NCBI RefSeq assembly: GCF_004027225.2
Contig: NC_044284.2
Span: forward strand, 39,480,420-39,544,419
Source: Strigops habroptila
Lineage: Eukaryota > Chordata > Aves > Psittaciformes > Psittacidae
Direction of reading: 5' to 3'
Length of the DNA: 64,000 bases
Positions 53,901 through 64,000 of this stretch are shown here, piece by piece. A program made the translations under genes and the position numbers. The number at the start of each line of letters is the position of its first letter. Positions within the stretch are counted from its first letter, which is position 1. Under the pieces are notes generated by a model. The model ran no database searches and had not been told where the DNA came from. It worked only from the letters and a program-made list of their open reading frames with translations.

Positions 53901-56900
53901 GGAGATTTAGGCACATATGTCATGAACAAGAAACATCTGAAGGATTTGAACACAATCTCATCATAAACCATGCTCCACCAAACCAAAGATTTTGGCATGC
54001 AGACCTCCACCACAGCCAGCCACCAGGGATTTAAGAAAGCCCAACAGAGATATAAACACAGGTTGCTTTTTCTAGGAGCCCATACTAAGATGGGGACAGA
54101 GGAAGGAAACGGGTTTGGGACACTGGGGGAATGAGTGCAGTCTTGAGCATGCTGGAATGAAGGCAAACTCCCACCACCCCATTAGATCATGCATTCTTCC
54201 AGCGCTCCCGAACAAAGGCACCATTGACTTGTGTGTGTGGGCGGCTCCGGACAGCAAAAGGCTGCCCAGTAAATTATTACATGATAATCCAACATTGATA
54301 AGTCATCGAGGCTGCCTGTTCTAGTCATGTTTCCAAAGGGGGAGAGGAAGGGAAAATAATTTCCCCCTGCACAGGCTGAGGGCAGCCTTGTAAGAAATGC
54401 ATTTTTTCATTTGATAACTCCTAAGTCAGTGTGAAAGTCAGAAAACGTTGCCCAATATTTCAGTACAGCTTGCTGCCTTATTTGTACAGCTTTGATGCAA
54501 AGATGTTAAGTCCGTTTCCCAAAACGGCCAGCTGTGTTTATTCACTAGGGACTGGAAAGATCCAACGTACAACACAAAAGTCCTATCTCCACAGGAAGCC
54601 TCAAAGTCCTTTTTCAGCATAAATGATAAAAAGGCACTTTACACTTGGCAAGCGCAGCCAGATCACAGATGATCAAGGACTCCACAGGCCATTTTGGAGA
54701 GGGCTCCATTTCATTCACATATCTGGACTGCAAAGCTACCTCCTGCCACCAGTGTCAGCACCAAGAACAAGCAGGATCTGGGTTACGACGGCTTGGGATC
54801 CTTGGAAAGTTCACCTGCTTGTATGAAATGTCCAGAAGCTGCTCCATGACCTGTACACAACAGGTACAGATGAAACCAAGTCACTCCTGCAACTGGAGGA
54901 GCACAGAGAAGTGGGGGTTTACTCTTTGCTCTTCAAAAATTGGAGTTTTACCCAAGAAAAAAAAAAAAAAAAAAAATCCAAGAAGAGTTCACTTATCCAG
55001 ATAAAGACACCCCCATCCCCAAAAAACAGTCTTTTGCCCTTTATTCTCAGCAGAAGAATGCACTGCAATTACCAAGAAATCATCATTACATCACCAATAG
55101 TCCATAACGACACCACTGACAGTGGCCTAAGCAATAACAACCCTTTAAAAAAGGCAATTTCCATGCATTCCAGGTCACTGTAGGACCTTGGTGCCCCAGC
55201 AAGACTGCATTTTCCCCAAGAGTTCTCCTCATGTTGGAGATACAGCTATCATCCAGTAAAAACTGAAGCAAGCAACCAACCACCACAGGAGCCCCCAGAA
55301 GATCAAAGTCGACGGCAGCAGCAAGCAAGAGGAGATCCACTGAAAAGCTTTGAACTGAATTGTACAATGCAATACTTCTCATCCTTGCCAACATGGCAAG
55401 ACATCTCTCAAGAACATTTCTTGTATAAGACCACATCCTCAAAAAATCACAAAGCAACACATCTTACCCACTTTCAAGTCATTGTCACAGCATTCAACCT
55501 AAAAGTGACAAAGCAAAGAGCAAAGAGCATTTGGACAACTTCTTTTCAGATATTTTAATTTGACAGTAGCAGGTGTTGAAGATGCTGAACATTCCTGGTG
55601 TTCAGCTCCAACTCTACCTTTTCAGAAGTGGAGATGTGGGGATAAAAAAATGACTGGAGAAAAAGAAAATATTAAAATTACTTTCAAACTCCAAGAGTTT
55701 AAACAGCCAAACAAAAATGAAGTTGCAGCTTCTTTAAATACGATTACTTGGCCAACTGAGAGACATGTGACTTCTTGTAAAAGGAAAATAAGTTGATTGG
55801 ATTGTAGAGCAGTACCTTGCAAACAAATTTAATATCAGAATCTGGCGATAATTACAAAACCATTTATTTAAAGGACAATTAAATTTTACTAACCTGTGAC
55901 CAAGGGGGGGGGGTGTGCGGGTGGAAATCAAATAAAAAGCATTTTGCAAATGGGATAGTTAGTGCAGGAATGTTAACAGGTTTTCCTGAGGTTTGTTTTC
56001 CTTCTGCAAACCCTCCCTAGAGCCTCACCCTCCAGCAGCTCATTGCCCTTTCCTTGCTCTTAGCATGCACGCTTTCAACTAGAACACCTAAAATCAAAGT
56101 ATATGCAATGCTTCAGTTTAAGAAGTTCAGCAATCCCAAATTACCAAAAAAGTCAAAAACATCCCGGCCAAAGGAAGCATGAAAGTTATTTTGGATGGTG
56201 TCCGTGTGTGTACATGAGATGCCAGAAACCCCTCGCTCCAGCCCCAGCACTCCAGGAGGGGTGGTACACCAGCTGCCACCAGAGCACTGTCTCTCAATTC
56301 AGTTCAATGGCTCCACCACTCTTTGATAATCAGCTACTAGTTTCTATTAAATAATGTTTTGAAGCTTTTTCCCCTGCCTGTTGAAAGGCAGCGCCTTCCC
56401 CACTCACTCACCCCCCTCCTCCTCCACATGTGCCTATAGCCCACAACAGCTCTAATGCCTGGCTTCCTTCCTATCTGAATTAGATATCAAACACACACAG
56501 CTCCCATTGTTGAGTCTAATTAAGAACAAATTAAGTGATACAACTATACATGAGTGTTCTGAGCAGCAGCATGTTCAGCAGCTCTGGGAGCAAGACGACC
56601 TTCCAGGCTAGCTCCCACACTGCTGGCCGCACAGCCATGGAGAGGCCAGAAATGTTCCTTACATGAAACACTGAATTCTCTGGAATTTTGATGGTTTAAT
56701 CTCCCTCCTGCCCCTGCCCTTCCACCTCCCACTCGGCCACAGATTTTTTTCATACACAGGCCATAATTAATACTGCAACTATTTGGAAATAATACTGTTG
56801 CTATTAGCACCCATCACCTAGCCCTGATGCTGACAGGACAGCTTTCTTTTTTGAGTATTTAAGGAGTTTTGCATTCTTCGATACACATTTAAGAAAACAA

Positions 56901-59559
56901 TTTTTAGCACATTTAAATTGAGCTGTTTCATGTTCCACAGAGTTTGCATGCCTCCTGCTTCCCCATCTCCCACTGAGAAATCTCCCCTTCCTCCTAACAC
57001 ACTCCCGCTATAAATTAAGTAGCAGTTTACATGCCTTCATGCTATCATTTAATGCATTTTCAGTCAATTACAGGCTTATGCACAAGCTAGCATTATTTAT
57101 GAAACACAAATCACAGCAATATCCATACAGACCATTTTCAACCACCCACACAACAGTTTTACTTTCTCAGCCTATTAAGCTGGGGAAGGAATTGGGATAA
57201 ACAGACTTGACAAAACCAGTGCTGGAGTGAGGCCATTTCCAAAACAAAGCTTGCCACTGAGTTATGTTTCAAATATGTTTTGGAAAGTCATAAGCAAAGC
57301 TCTTCCAAATTTTTCTTGAAGCAGAAAGGGAATTGCGCTCAAGTTCTAAACTCACAAGTAATAGCCAGCATGTACTTTCAACTCCGGCTCCGGAAAATAA
57401 GCTGCACAAACTGCACATACTCACAGAAGTTGCAAAGGTATATTAAACACGGAATGGTGCAAGTTCACATGCATCCACACCTTCTGTCTGGAGACACATG
57501 AAGGACAAGGAACTGCTAAATACAGTGGCTATTCTAAGAAGAGAGAGTTTAGCAGAAAACCACACATACTCAAGAAGTATGGCTTCGCATGGCTGGTCTC
57601 CCCCAGAAGTGACTGTGTCAGATTGTTTTGGAACACCATGAACGAAGAAAATGAACTCTGCTGACCCTTCGAAGAAAATGCTAACTCCAGACTTCTCAAT
57701 ACTTCCAGCTGCAAAATCTGAAGCCCTTGGTTTAATTCAGACTAGAACGGAGCCAAACAGGCTTTGTATCAGGTTCCAAAACACCTCAATGTACACACAC
57801 CAAGCCTAGATTTGGAGAGTTATCTGTAGATCAAAACTCCTTCCCATCCAGGCTAAAGGCCGCCCAACCAGGAACAGAGAAAACACTGAAAAAGCAAAAA
57901 AACAGATTACGTGCACAGTCTTTTCTTACTATTTCATTTTAGAGGGAGATTTCCAGACTGAGACAGCATTACTTTGCTGCTCCTCTGTAAAGGAATGATT
58001 TAAAAGAAGGTACCGACATAGTCATTCAAGTGGGACTGAACACCACCCTGGGATACTGCTGAGATAGTGTAATATCAAACAAGTTTCCTACAAACCATGT
58101 TTTCCTACAACAGCCCCAGCAGAAACAAACAAAAAATGTTAATGTGTTTAAAAAACCCTCCATAGGCTTCTGGTTTGTTCCGTTTATCTACTGGTCTTGA
58201 AACACAGGCCATACAGCATGGTATAAAGCTCAGTGTATAGTGGCTGGTTCCCAGTGGCAGGAACACAACTGAACCCTAGTAATTCCAGATGTGCAACTAA
58301 TTCATCTTGTTAGCAGCAGAGCATTGAGGTAGCTGTGCTGTGAAGAACAGACTGAGTAGTCTGGTGGAAGCTACGCAAAGAAATAGGTTTTATTCCCAGA
58401 CAGTCAGAGGTCATGGTGCTCAAGAACTCAAACCTGTATTTAAGTAAAAAAAGAAGTGTGGATTAGGAACAGCTGCAGAAACACTTACAGAACAAAATCC
58501 AGACAAGGCAATGGAAAACCCACTCACTCCACAAAAAGTAGATTCATCAGGTCCTGGAATGTTGCAGAGGATGTTGCCAGCGAGGTCACCGTGGAAGAGG
58601 ACCCTTGCAAGCAGCATTCCAGTAAGCGCCAAAGAACCATCTTGCACATTAGCAGACAAACCTCCCGTCCCCAAGCACCACTTTGAGAGGCATATGCTAC
58701 AATGTGTTACATCATACCACATCCTCCCAGACACGCACAGGTTATTTAGCAGTATAAGAAAAGCTCAAGATTTCCTTAGGAAATAGCACTGCCTAAAAGA
58801 GGGTGATTACACAGAAAATTAGTTTAACCATTTGCACTGAATGCCAAATTACGGTATTTTCTTCAGGCACACTACACTGATGTGAAGCCTAAATGAACTT
58901 TGTCAGAAGGTATACTTCCTCAGGAGAAAAACTATTAAAAATTCATTTTCTGATTAGTGCTAAGGCAGGGACGTTCTTTTAAAAATGCTGAATTCCTAGT
59001 TTATGAAAGAGCTTTTTCTGGAGTTAGAAGATTACTCTCATAACTCAGTAATTTAAGCTACCACACATTAAAACTTCAAGTAATTTGTTGATCATCAGTG
59101 GCGGTGCATGAAGTAGAGGTCAAGATATTTCTTCCTCCCTCTGCTTTCAGAGTCCTTAGTACGCAGACTGACTTTTGACACTATTTTTGGGTGGAAAAGG
59201 GAAGAAACAGATGCTTAAACCCATTTGCAAAGCTGTTGCCTTTGATAAGCGAAGTCTCAAACAACACAGCACTCTCAAAAGCCTTTGTTTTCACTAAATC
59301 CTTATATTTAGTGATAGGTCAAGCCCAAATCAACCTACCTGCAGTCCTTCAATCTACAAACACCCTAAGAGAAATGAAGAGCATCGCATTCTTCAGTCTA
59401 CCATTGAGTTACAGCAGTAAGGGCTTGGCTTTTCCAAAAGCTCAGACTTTTAAGACGCCACAGTATTCCCATGTCTCTGTTGCCTAGATAAGCACCTCAT
59501 TCAGAGGTCAAGGGAAGCTATCACCACACAACTCCAAATCCTAATCTTCACAGATATAG

Positions 59560-59670
59560 AATCATAGAATGGTTTGGATTGGAAGGGACTTTAAAGCTCA
59601 TCTAGTTCCAATCACTTACTATGGGCAGGGACACCTTCCACTAGACCAGGTTGCTCGAAGCCCGTTATCA
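59560..59670 (-). mobile_element. CR1 3' tail fragment in LAMC1 intron 1
   Basis: AGAATCATAGAATGGTTTGG followed by GGAAGGGACTTTAAAG and ACCAGGTTGCTCGAAGCCC; the reverse complement of a CR1 3' end. About 110 bases long. Confidence 0.9.
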
Positions 59671-62600
59671 AGACATCAAGGTGCCTGTAAAAGAATTTGG
59701 ACAAAGCACAGACAGCTCAAGGAAAACCAAAGCTACTTTGGAAAACAGAATCATTTGAGAAACTCACAAAGCCTAGCCATAATTTCATTTTCCACAAGAG
59801 GCATGCAGCTCACCTTCATCAAAATATTATAAAGCCCTTGAACCCTGCTCCACCTCATCCAGGAGGACATGCTTCTTACCTCTGCCCTCTTAAAAACTCC
59901 TTCCTAAACAAGGATCCAGCTAAAGCAATCAACAGCAGCACACACCATCCAAAGTAGATGGCAACTATCTTTCTTCTGGCACAATGCACATAATGCTGGG
60001 TCTCTACTTCAAAGACATAAAATTTAGGGACATTTTACCAAAGAAGATTCAGCAGTCACGCAAGCTTCTGAAAGGAGAAAAGTCAGACCCAGGACCTGTC
60101 CATGTTAAGGAAATGCTGCAAATGCATTTGAGCAGTAGGGAATGGATCTTAATTCATCAGAAACACATGCAACACCAACACTGCCTTCTACCTTCAAACC
60201 CACACAAACTTTTCCTTTTAGAACTTTACACTAAATTAAAAGTAGTTTTAGTTTGAAATAAGAGTTGCTAGAGATTAAAAGCATACCAAGGACTTCATCA
60301 CTGGTCTTAAATGCAAGGCATTTTGCTACCACAGGCCAGCAAATTAACAGAAAACAAGCAGAAGGACAACTAACAGCTATCAAGATCTGCTCGGGTAAAA
60401 CAAGACATCTGAAGCCACTTCATGCGGAATGACATACAATTCCTGATATCGCTAAAGCAGGACGGGTGGGACAGAAAGAGCCCTGCGGGCATATACAGCT
60501 TCATATATGTGAGCCTCTTGGTTGTGTTTTTGAAGGGAAATCTTGCATCTTCTCAAGTCCATGACAGGGATATCTTCGTAGTCACATCTGACTGCAAAAG
60601 CCAAACTAGATATGAAGACGTATGCTTGAATCCCAGTTCCCTCTCTGGTTAACCTTTTCCACAACACTAACAAGAACTGTCATTATTGCGGAGAGCTTCT
60701 TCCTTCTACCCATCCAAGCAGAAGAGCAAAGGGTTCAGAAACTATGCGGGACATGATGGGGCACAGACCAAGGTCTTAGGCAAGTCTTACTTCCACAGAG
60801 GAACACATTCCATCAAGAGAAACACAACTACCTCTTGTTTGCAAAAAGTAAACTAACAGCCATGCCTTCCTGACTCATTGCAAAAAATTTCATGAGCCTC
60901 TCATGACACCATCCAGAAAAAAGACTTTTAACATAGAAAGTTAATGGAGCAATATCAGATATAGCAGCCTCCCTCCGGGTGAACAGATGGACCATGACAA
61001 CTTTCTTGAATGTTTCGCTCCAAGGACTTGGACAACAGTTTTAGTAAATGGTTTCATTACCAGTTTCTACTCTCAAAGAACACCACTTGAAGTACTTCAA
61101 ACACATGGACAAGTTGCACGCACACTCAGGTTTCCTTTCACGAAGGTCTGATGACCTTATATTTTGCTGTAGATTATTTGCATTACTATAAACATCTTAA
61201 TTTATCTGAAAAAGCCATTTTATAAAATATATATTCTATTTCCTTTAAGTCAGGAAAAAAAAGTAATTTGAAGCTTATTCATCATTTCCACTACCAGCAT
61301 GCTAACTCAGATACTTGAACAAATTTTCTTAAGACAAGAAAAAAAAATGGTCAAGTACACACAGTGTACTTAGTCTAATTTCAGGTCTCCTTGTACAAGC
61401 AGATGCAAAGAAAAGAGCTGCTATTAAAAAAAGCTATCAGCCTTTATTAGATACACTAGATTTCACACAGATGATGAGAGCTTTCAATCAAAACCAACAA
61501 TAAAGTAATCACTTCCAGATCATGCTGGGATACTTCAAGTAGTTATTTGACCTTTTTATCTCCATCACTTTTTGCAAAGCTAAGGATAACAGTAAAAGCT
61601 AATTTTCAATTAAAACCAGCAATATACATATCTTTTAACAAGTATATAAAGAAATCCAGATCTGCACTGCTGATTTCTGAAACACAGTGATGATGGTGGG
61701 GGAGAAGTACAATCCTGGACAAAAAGCTGACAGTGTTGACAACTTAGGGCAGCAGTTTTTCCTGGAATAGCTGATTTTGCTGAGGATAAGGGAGCAGCTT
61801 TCCTTATATTTCAAAGTGCTGTATTACTCTGGAAAATACTGCTAGAGTAAGCAGAGATTACTTTGGATAAGACCTGGGAAAAAACCTTCAGGGAGCTTTA
61901 GGATGCATTCATCCCTAGCCTCCTACCTCCCGCTTCAGCTACAAGAGAGCTATTTCCTTCCTCCTCTCAGTCTTCCTTCATCTAGACCCCCTATGTACTG
62001 AAGGTAAGTAAATTTGGGAGGGATGGAACAGGGGGACATGGGACAGGGACACAACACCGAACCCCAAGGTGCTGGTGGGGGAATCCATAAAACACAAATG
62101 TTGCAGAGAGTGCATTTAAAAAATTTGTAACTGCAGTCTTTTTTTAACCCATGCAAAGGTCGCTACTAAAGAAACAGCCACTATGTTGATCACATACTGC
62201 TTCATTTTCTCAAGTGTTACCGAGTTGATCACCTAACCAGGTCGGCTACTTTTTATTCTAATTTATGTTATAGAAAGACAAAGCAGTTGGGCAGATTGGC
62301 TTTTTAAGGGGATTTCAAGGGCATTTCAATCTCCCGGGAACATTAAGTACACAAATTATTCACCGCTTCATTAACCAAGTGACCAGATAGTAATAGCCTT
62401 CAAATTTAAACCACATTGCCTAACATGAGCATATCCTCCCCCAGACTTGCTGGTTGAAGAGTAATCTATTTTCCCCCAGCTCATTCTCCCACAGCTCATG
62501 GGAAAACAAAGCCAGGCTGTTCCCAGCCTTTTCATGGACATACCAATAAACTTTGGAAATAAGATGAGCTTCAGTGGGTAAAGCTGTGAGCACAAAGATG

Positions 62601-62814
62601 CAGAAGAAAAATCACTGTGCTGTCTAGCTGCAGTCATATTACATTGCAATTCAGAAATTTATTTTTTAATCAGTTCTCAAGATTCAGCTCCTTCCCTCCA
62701 AATACAGAGCTCTCAAATATTTCAAGGTCCCTCTGACACAAACATTTTTAGAGCTGAAAAAAGGTGGATTTACACATTTACACATGTATTTGCTAAGCAA
62801 AGTTTCCCTAAGTA

Positions 62815-62910
62815 GAATCATAGAATTAACTAGGTTGGAAAAGACCTAAGATCATCGAGCTCAACTGTTACTCCAAGACTGTCAAGCCCACCACTAAACC
62901 ATGTCACTAA
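62815..62910 (-). mobile_element. CR1 3' tail fragment in LAMC1 intron 1
   Basis: AGAATCATAGAATTAACTAG, GTTGGAAAAGACCTAAGATC and ACCATGTCACTAAG match the reverse complement of a CR1 3' end of another subfamily. It directly precedes the minisatellite region. Confidence 0.9.
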
Positions 62911-63077
62911 GAGCAAAATGATCTCCCCTCATGGCTGCCCCTCATAATCTCCAGTCACAACCACCCCTCATCTGCCCCCTCATAGTGGCCCACACTATAT
63001 AGCTGCCGCCCCTACTCCTCACCTCACAATCTCACCTCCTCACAACCGCCCCACCTCTCCCCTCGTGATCTTCCCTC

Positions 63078-63304
63078 ATGGCTGCCCCTGCTCTCTCCTC
63101 ATGATCTCCCCTCACCTCTCATGGCCGCCCCTCCTGTCCCCTCACGACTGCCACACCTCTCCCCTCATGATCTCCCCTCACCTCTCATGGCCGCCCCTCC
63201 TGTCCCCTCACGACTGCCACACCTCTCCCCTCATGATCTCCCCTCACCTCTCATGGCCGCCCCTCCTGTCCCCTCACGACTGCCACACCTCTCCCCTCAT
63301 GATC
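63078..63304. repeat. 66-bp minisatellite, C/T-rich
   Basis: Copies begin with ATGGC at 63078 (shortened copy), 63121, 63187 and 63253 (partial). The two full units are nearly identical. The wider region 62925-63420 is a degenerate version of the same CCCCTCA/TCATGATCT words. Because 66 is a multiple of three, it gives repetitive open frames on the plus strand; these are not genes. Confidence 0.93.
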
Positions 63305-64000
63305 GTCCCTCATTTCCGTCCCTGCTCTTCCCTCACAATCTCCCCTCACTTCTCATGCTGTCCCTTCTGTCCTCTCATGATCTTTCCTCATCCCTCATGC
63401 CTGTCTCTCCTGTCCCCAGTAAGTCCTGGTTATGAGATCTTCAAGCTTGTACTCAAGGCCTGGGTAGATGCTCAGCACCTGCACACATAAAGCTTACAGC
63501 TCTCCCTTTTCCCACACTGCTTTTAAACACCTTTAAAAGCAACTAATTCACCCAGTTCCTACTTCTGAGTCTAACAATGAAGTGCTACAACAGCTTCCTG
63601 GATAATCTCTCAATCCTAATACCCACCACTAACCACAAATCTTAAAAGTGTACTCAAACAAAAAACATCTTTCAGGGAGAAAAAAAAAATACCTTCAAAC
63701 CTATGTAGAAGAAAATAATAGTGAAAGCTTGGTAACAAACTTGTAAGCAAAGAGTTGTCTTCAGCCTTGTTTTAATCTATTTCTTTGTCTAAATGGGGTA
63801 GGCAGGGCATGTGTGAAACATCTTCCAGCTAAAATCAAGGTATTAAAAGATTTTATTAAGGGCTCCCTCTTTCTTTAGTGATGCTGCATGTGTGTCATCT
63901 TCACCAGCATGGATACTACTTCATGCTTCAATTCCAATGCAAAATTAAACTTCAAGTTTGTTTTCCAAAACAAGACATCAGCACACTCTTTACAACATGT

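Larger units (their letters stand above)
47816..64000 (-). other. LAMC1: LAMC1 intron 1 (partial; continues beyond the window)
   Basis: At least 16.2 kb between exon 2 and exon 1. A very long first intron is typical of LAMC1. No peptide like the start of the gamma-1 LN domain is found, so exon 1 is outside. It contains two CR1 tails (59560-59670, 62815-62910), a 22-bp tandem duplication, a 66-bp minisatellite and short homopolymers (for example A20 near 54958 and G10 near 55905). No gene is nested in it. Confidence 0.8.

Noticed and set aside
63065-63490. Repetitive plus-strand open frames in the minisatellite
   Set aside because: They arise because the 66-bp unit is a multiple of three; there is no gene context, splice logic or family match.
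47816-64000. LAMC1 exon 1 or a nested gene in intron 1
   Set aside because: No signal peptide followed by the gamma-1 LN start, and no other open frame with recognisable family motifs, was found on either strand.

Overview
The window looks like avian nuclear DNA. The evidence is compact introns, many CR1-family LINE fragments with the bird/reptile CR1 tail (repeated ATTCTATG-type octamers), one LTR remnant with a lysine-tRNA primer site, and two tandem vertebrate laminin genes on the minus strand. I cannot name the species.

Layout, in transcription order from high to low coordinates: (1) 47816-64000 is the 3' part of the very long first intron of LAMC1 (laminin gamma-1). LAMC1 exon 1 (signal peptide and first part of the LN domain, about 139 codons in human) lies outside the window. 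(2) 23862-47815 holds LAMC1 exons 2-28, complete to the stop codon: 1,470 codons, all splice phases consistent, no stops. (3) About 21090-23861 is the LAMC1 3'UTR, ending near an AATAAA signal. (4) About 16130-21090 is a 5-kb intergenic gap holding an LTR with primer-binding site. (5) 15998-16076 is LAMC2 (laminin gamma-2) exon 1, under a CpG-rich promoter with two AP-1 sites. (6) 524-11751 holds LAMC2 exons 2-18 (901 codons counting exon 1). The last exons (about 290 residues by comparison with human) lie beyond base 1.

Both proteins are secreted basement-membrane subunits. Gamma-1 has LN, LE, L4, LE and coiled-coil regions and joins most laminins. Gamma-2 lacks the LN domain and joins laminin-332 of epithelial basement membranes. 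From the L4 region on, the genes share exon structure almost base for base in length, as expected of old tandem duplicates.

The most notable signal is that LAMC2 exon 11 and LAMC1 exon 14 are identical at 135 of 136 aligned bases (3981-4116 against 33018-33153). The next 44 bases of the same exons match at only 34. For duplicates this old, this points to recent gene conversion, probably from LAMC1 into LAMC2. The tract edge falls on the nidogen-binding loop: LAMC2 here reads N-V-E-P-N-A-V, with the Asn and Val of gamma-1 where mammalian gamma-2 has two serines that weaken nidogen binding. Other observations are an LTR followed by tRNA-Lys complementarity far longer than a normal primer site, and a 5'-truncated CR1 with an uninterrupted reverse-transcriptase frame in LAMC1 intron 13.
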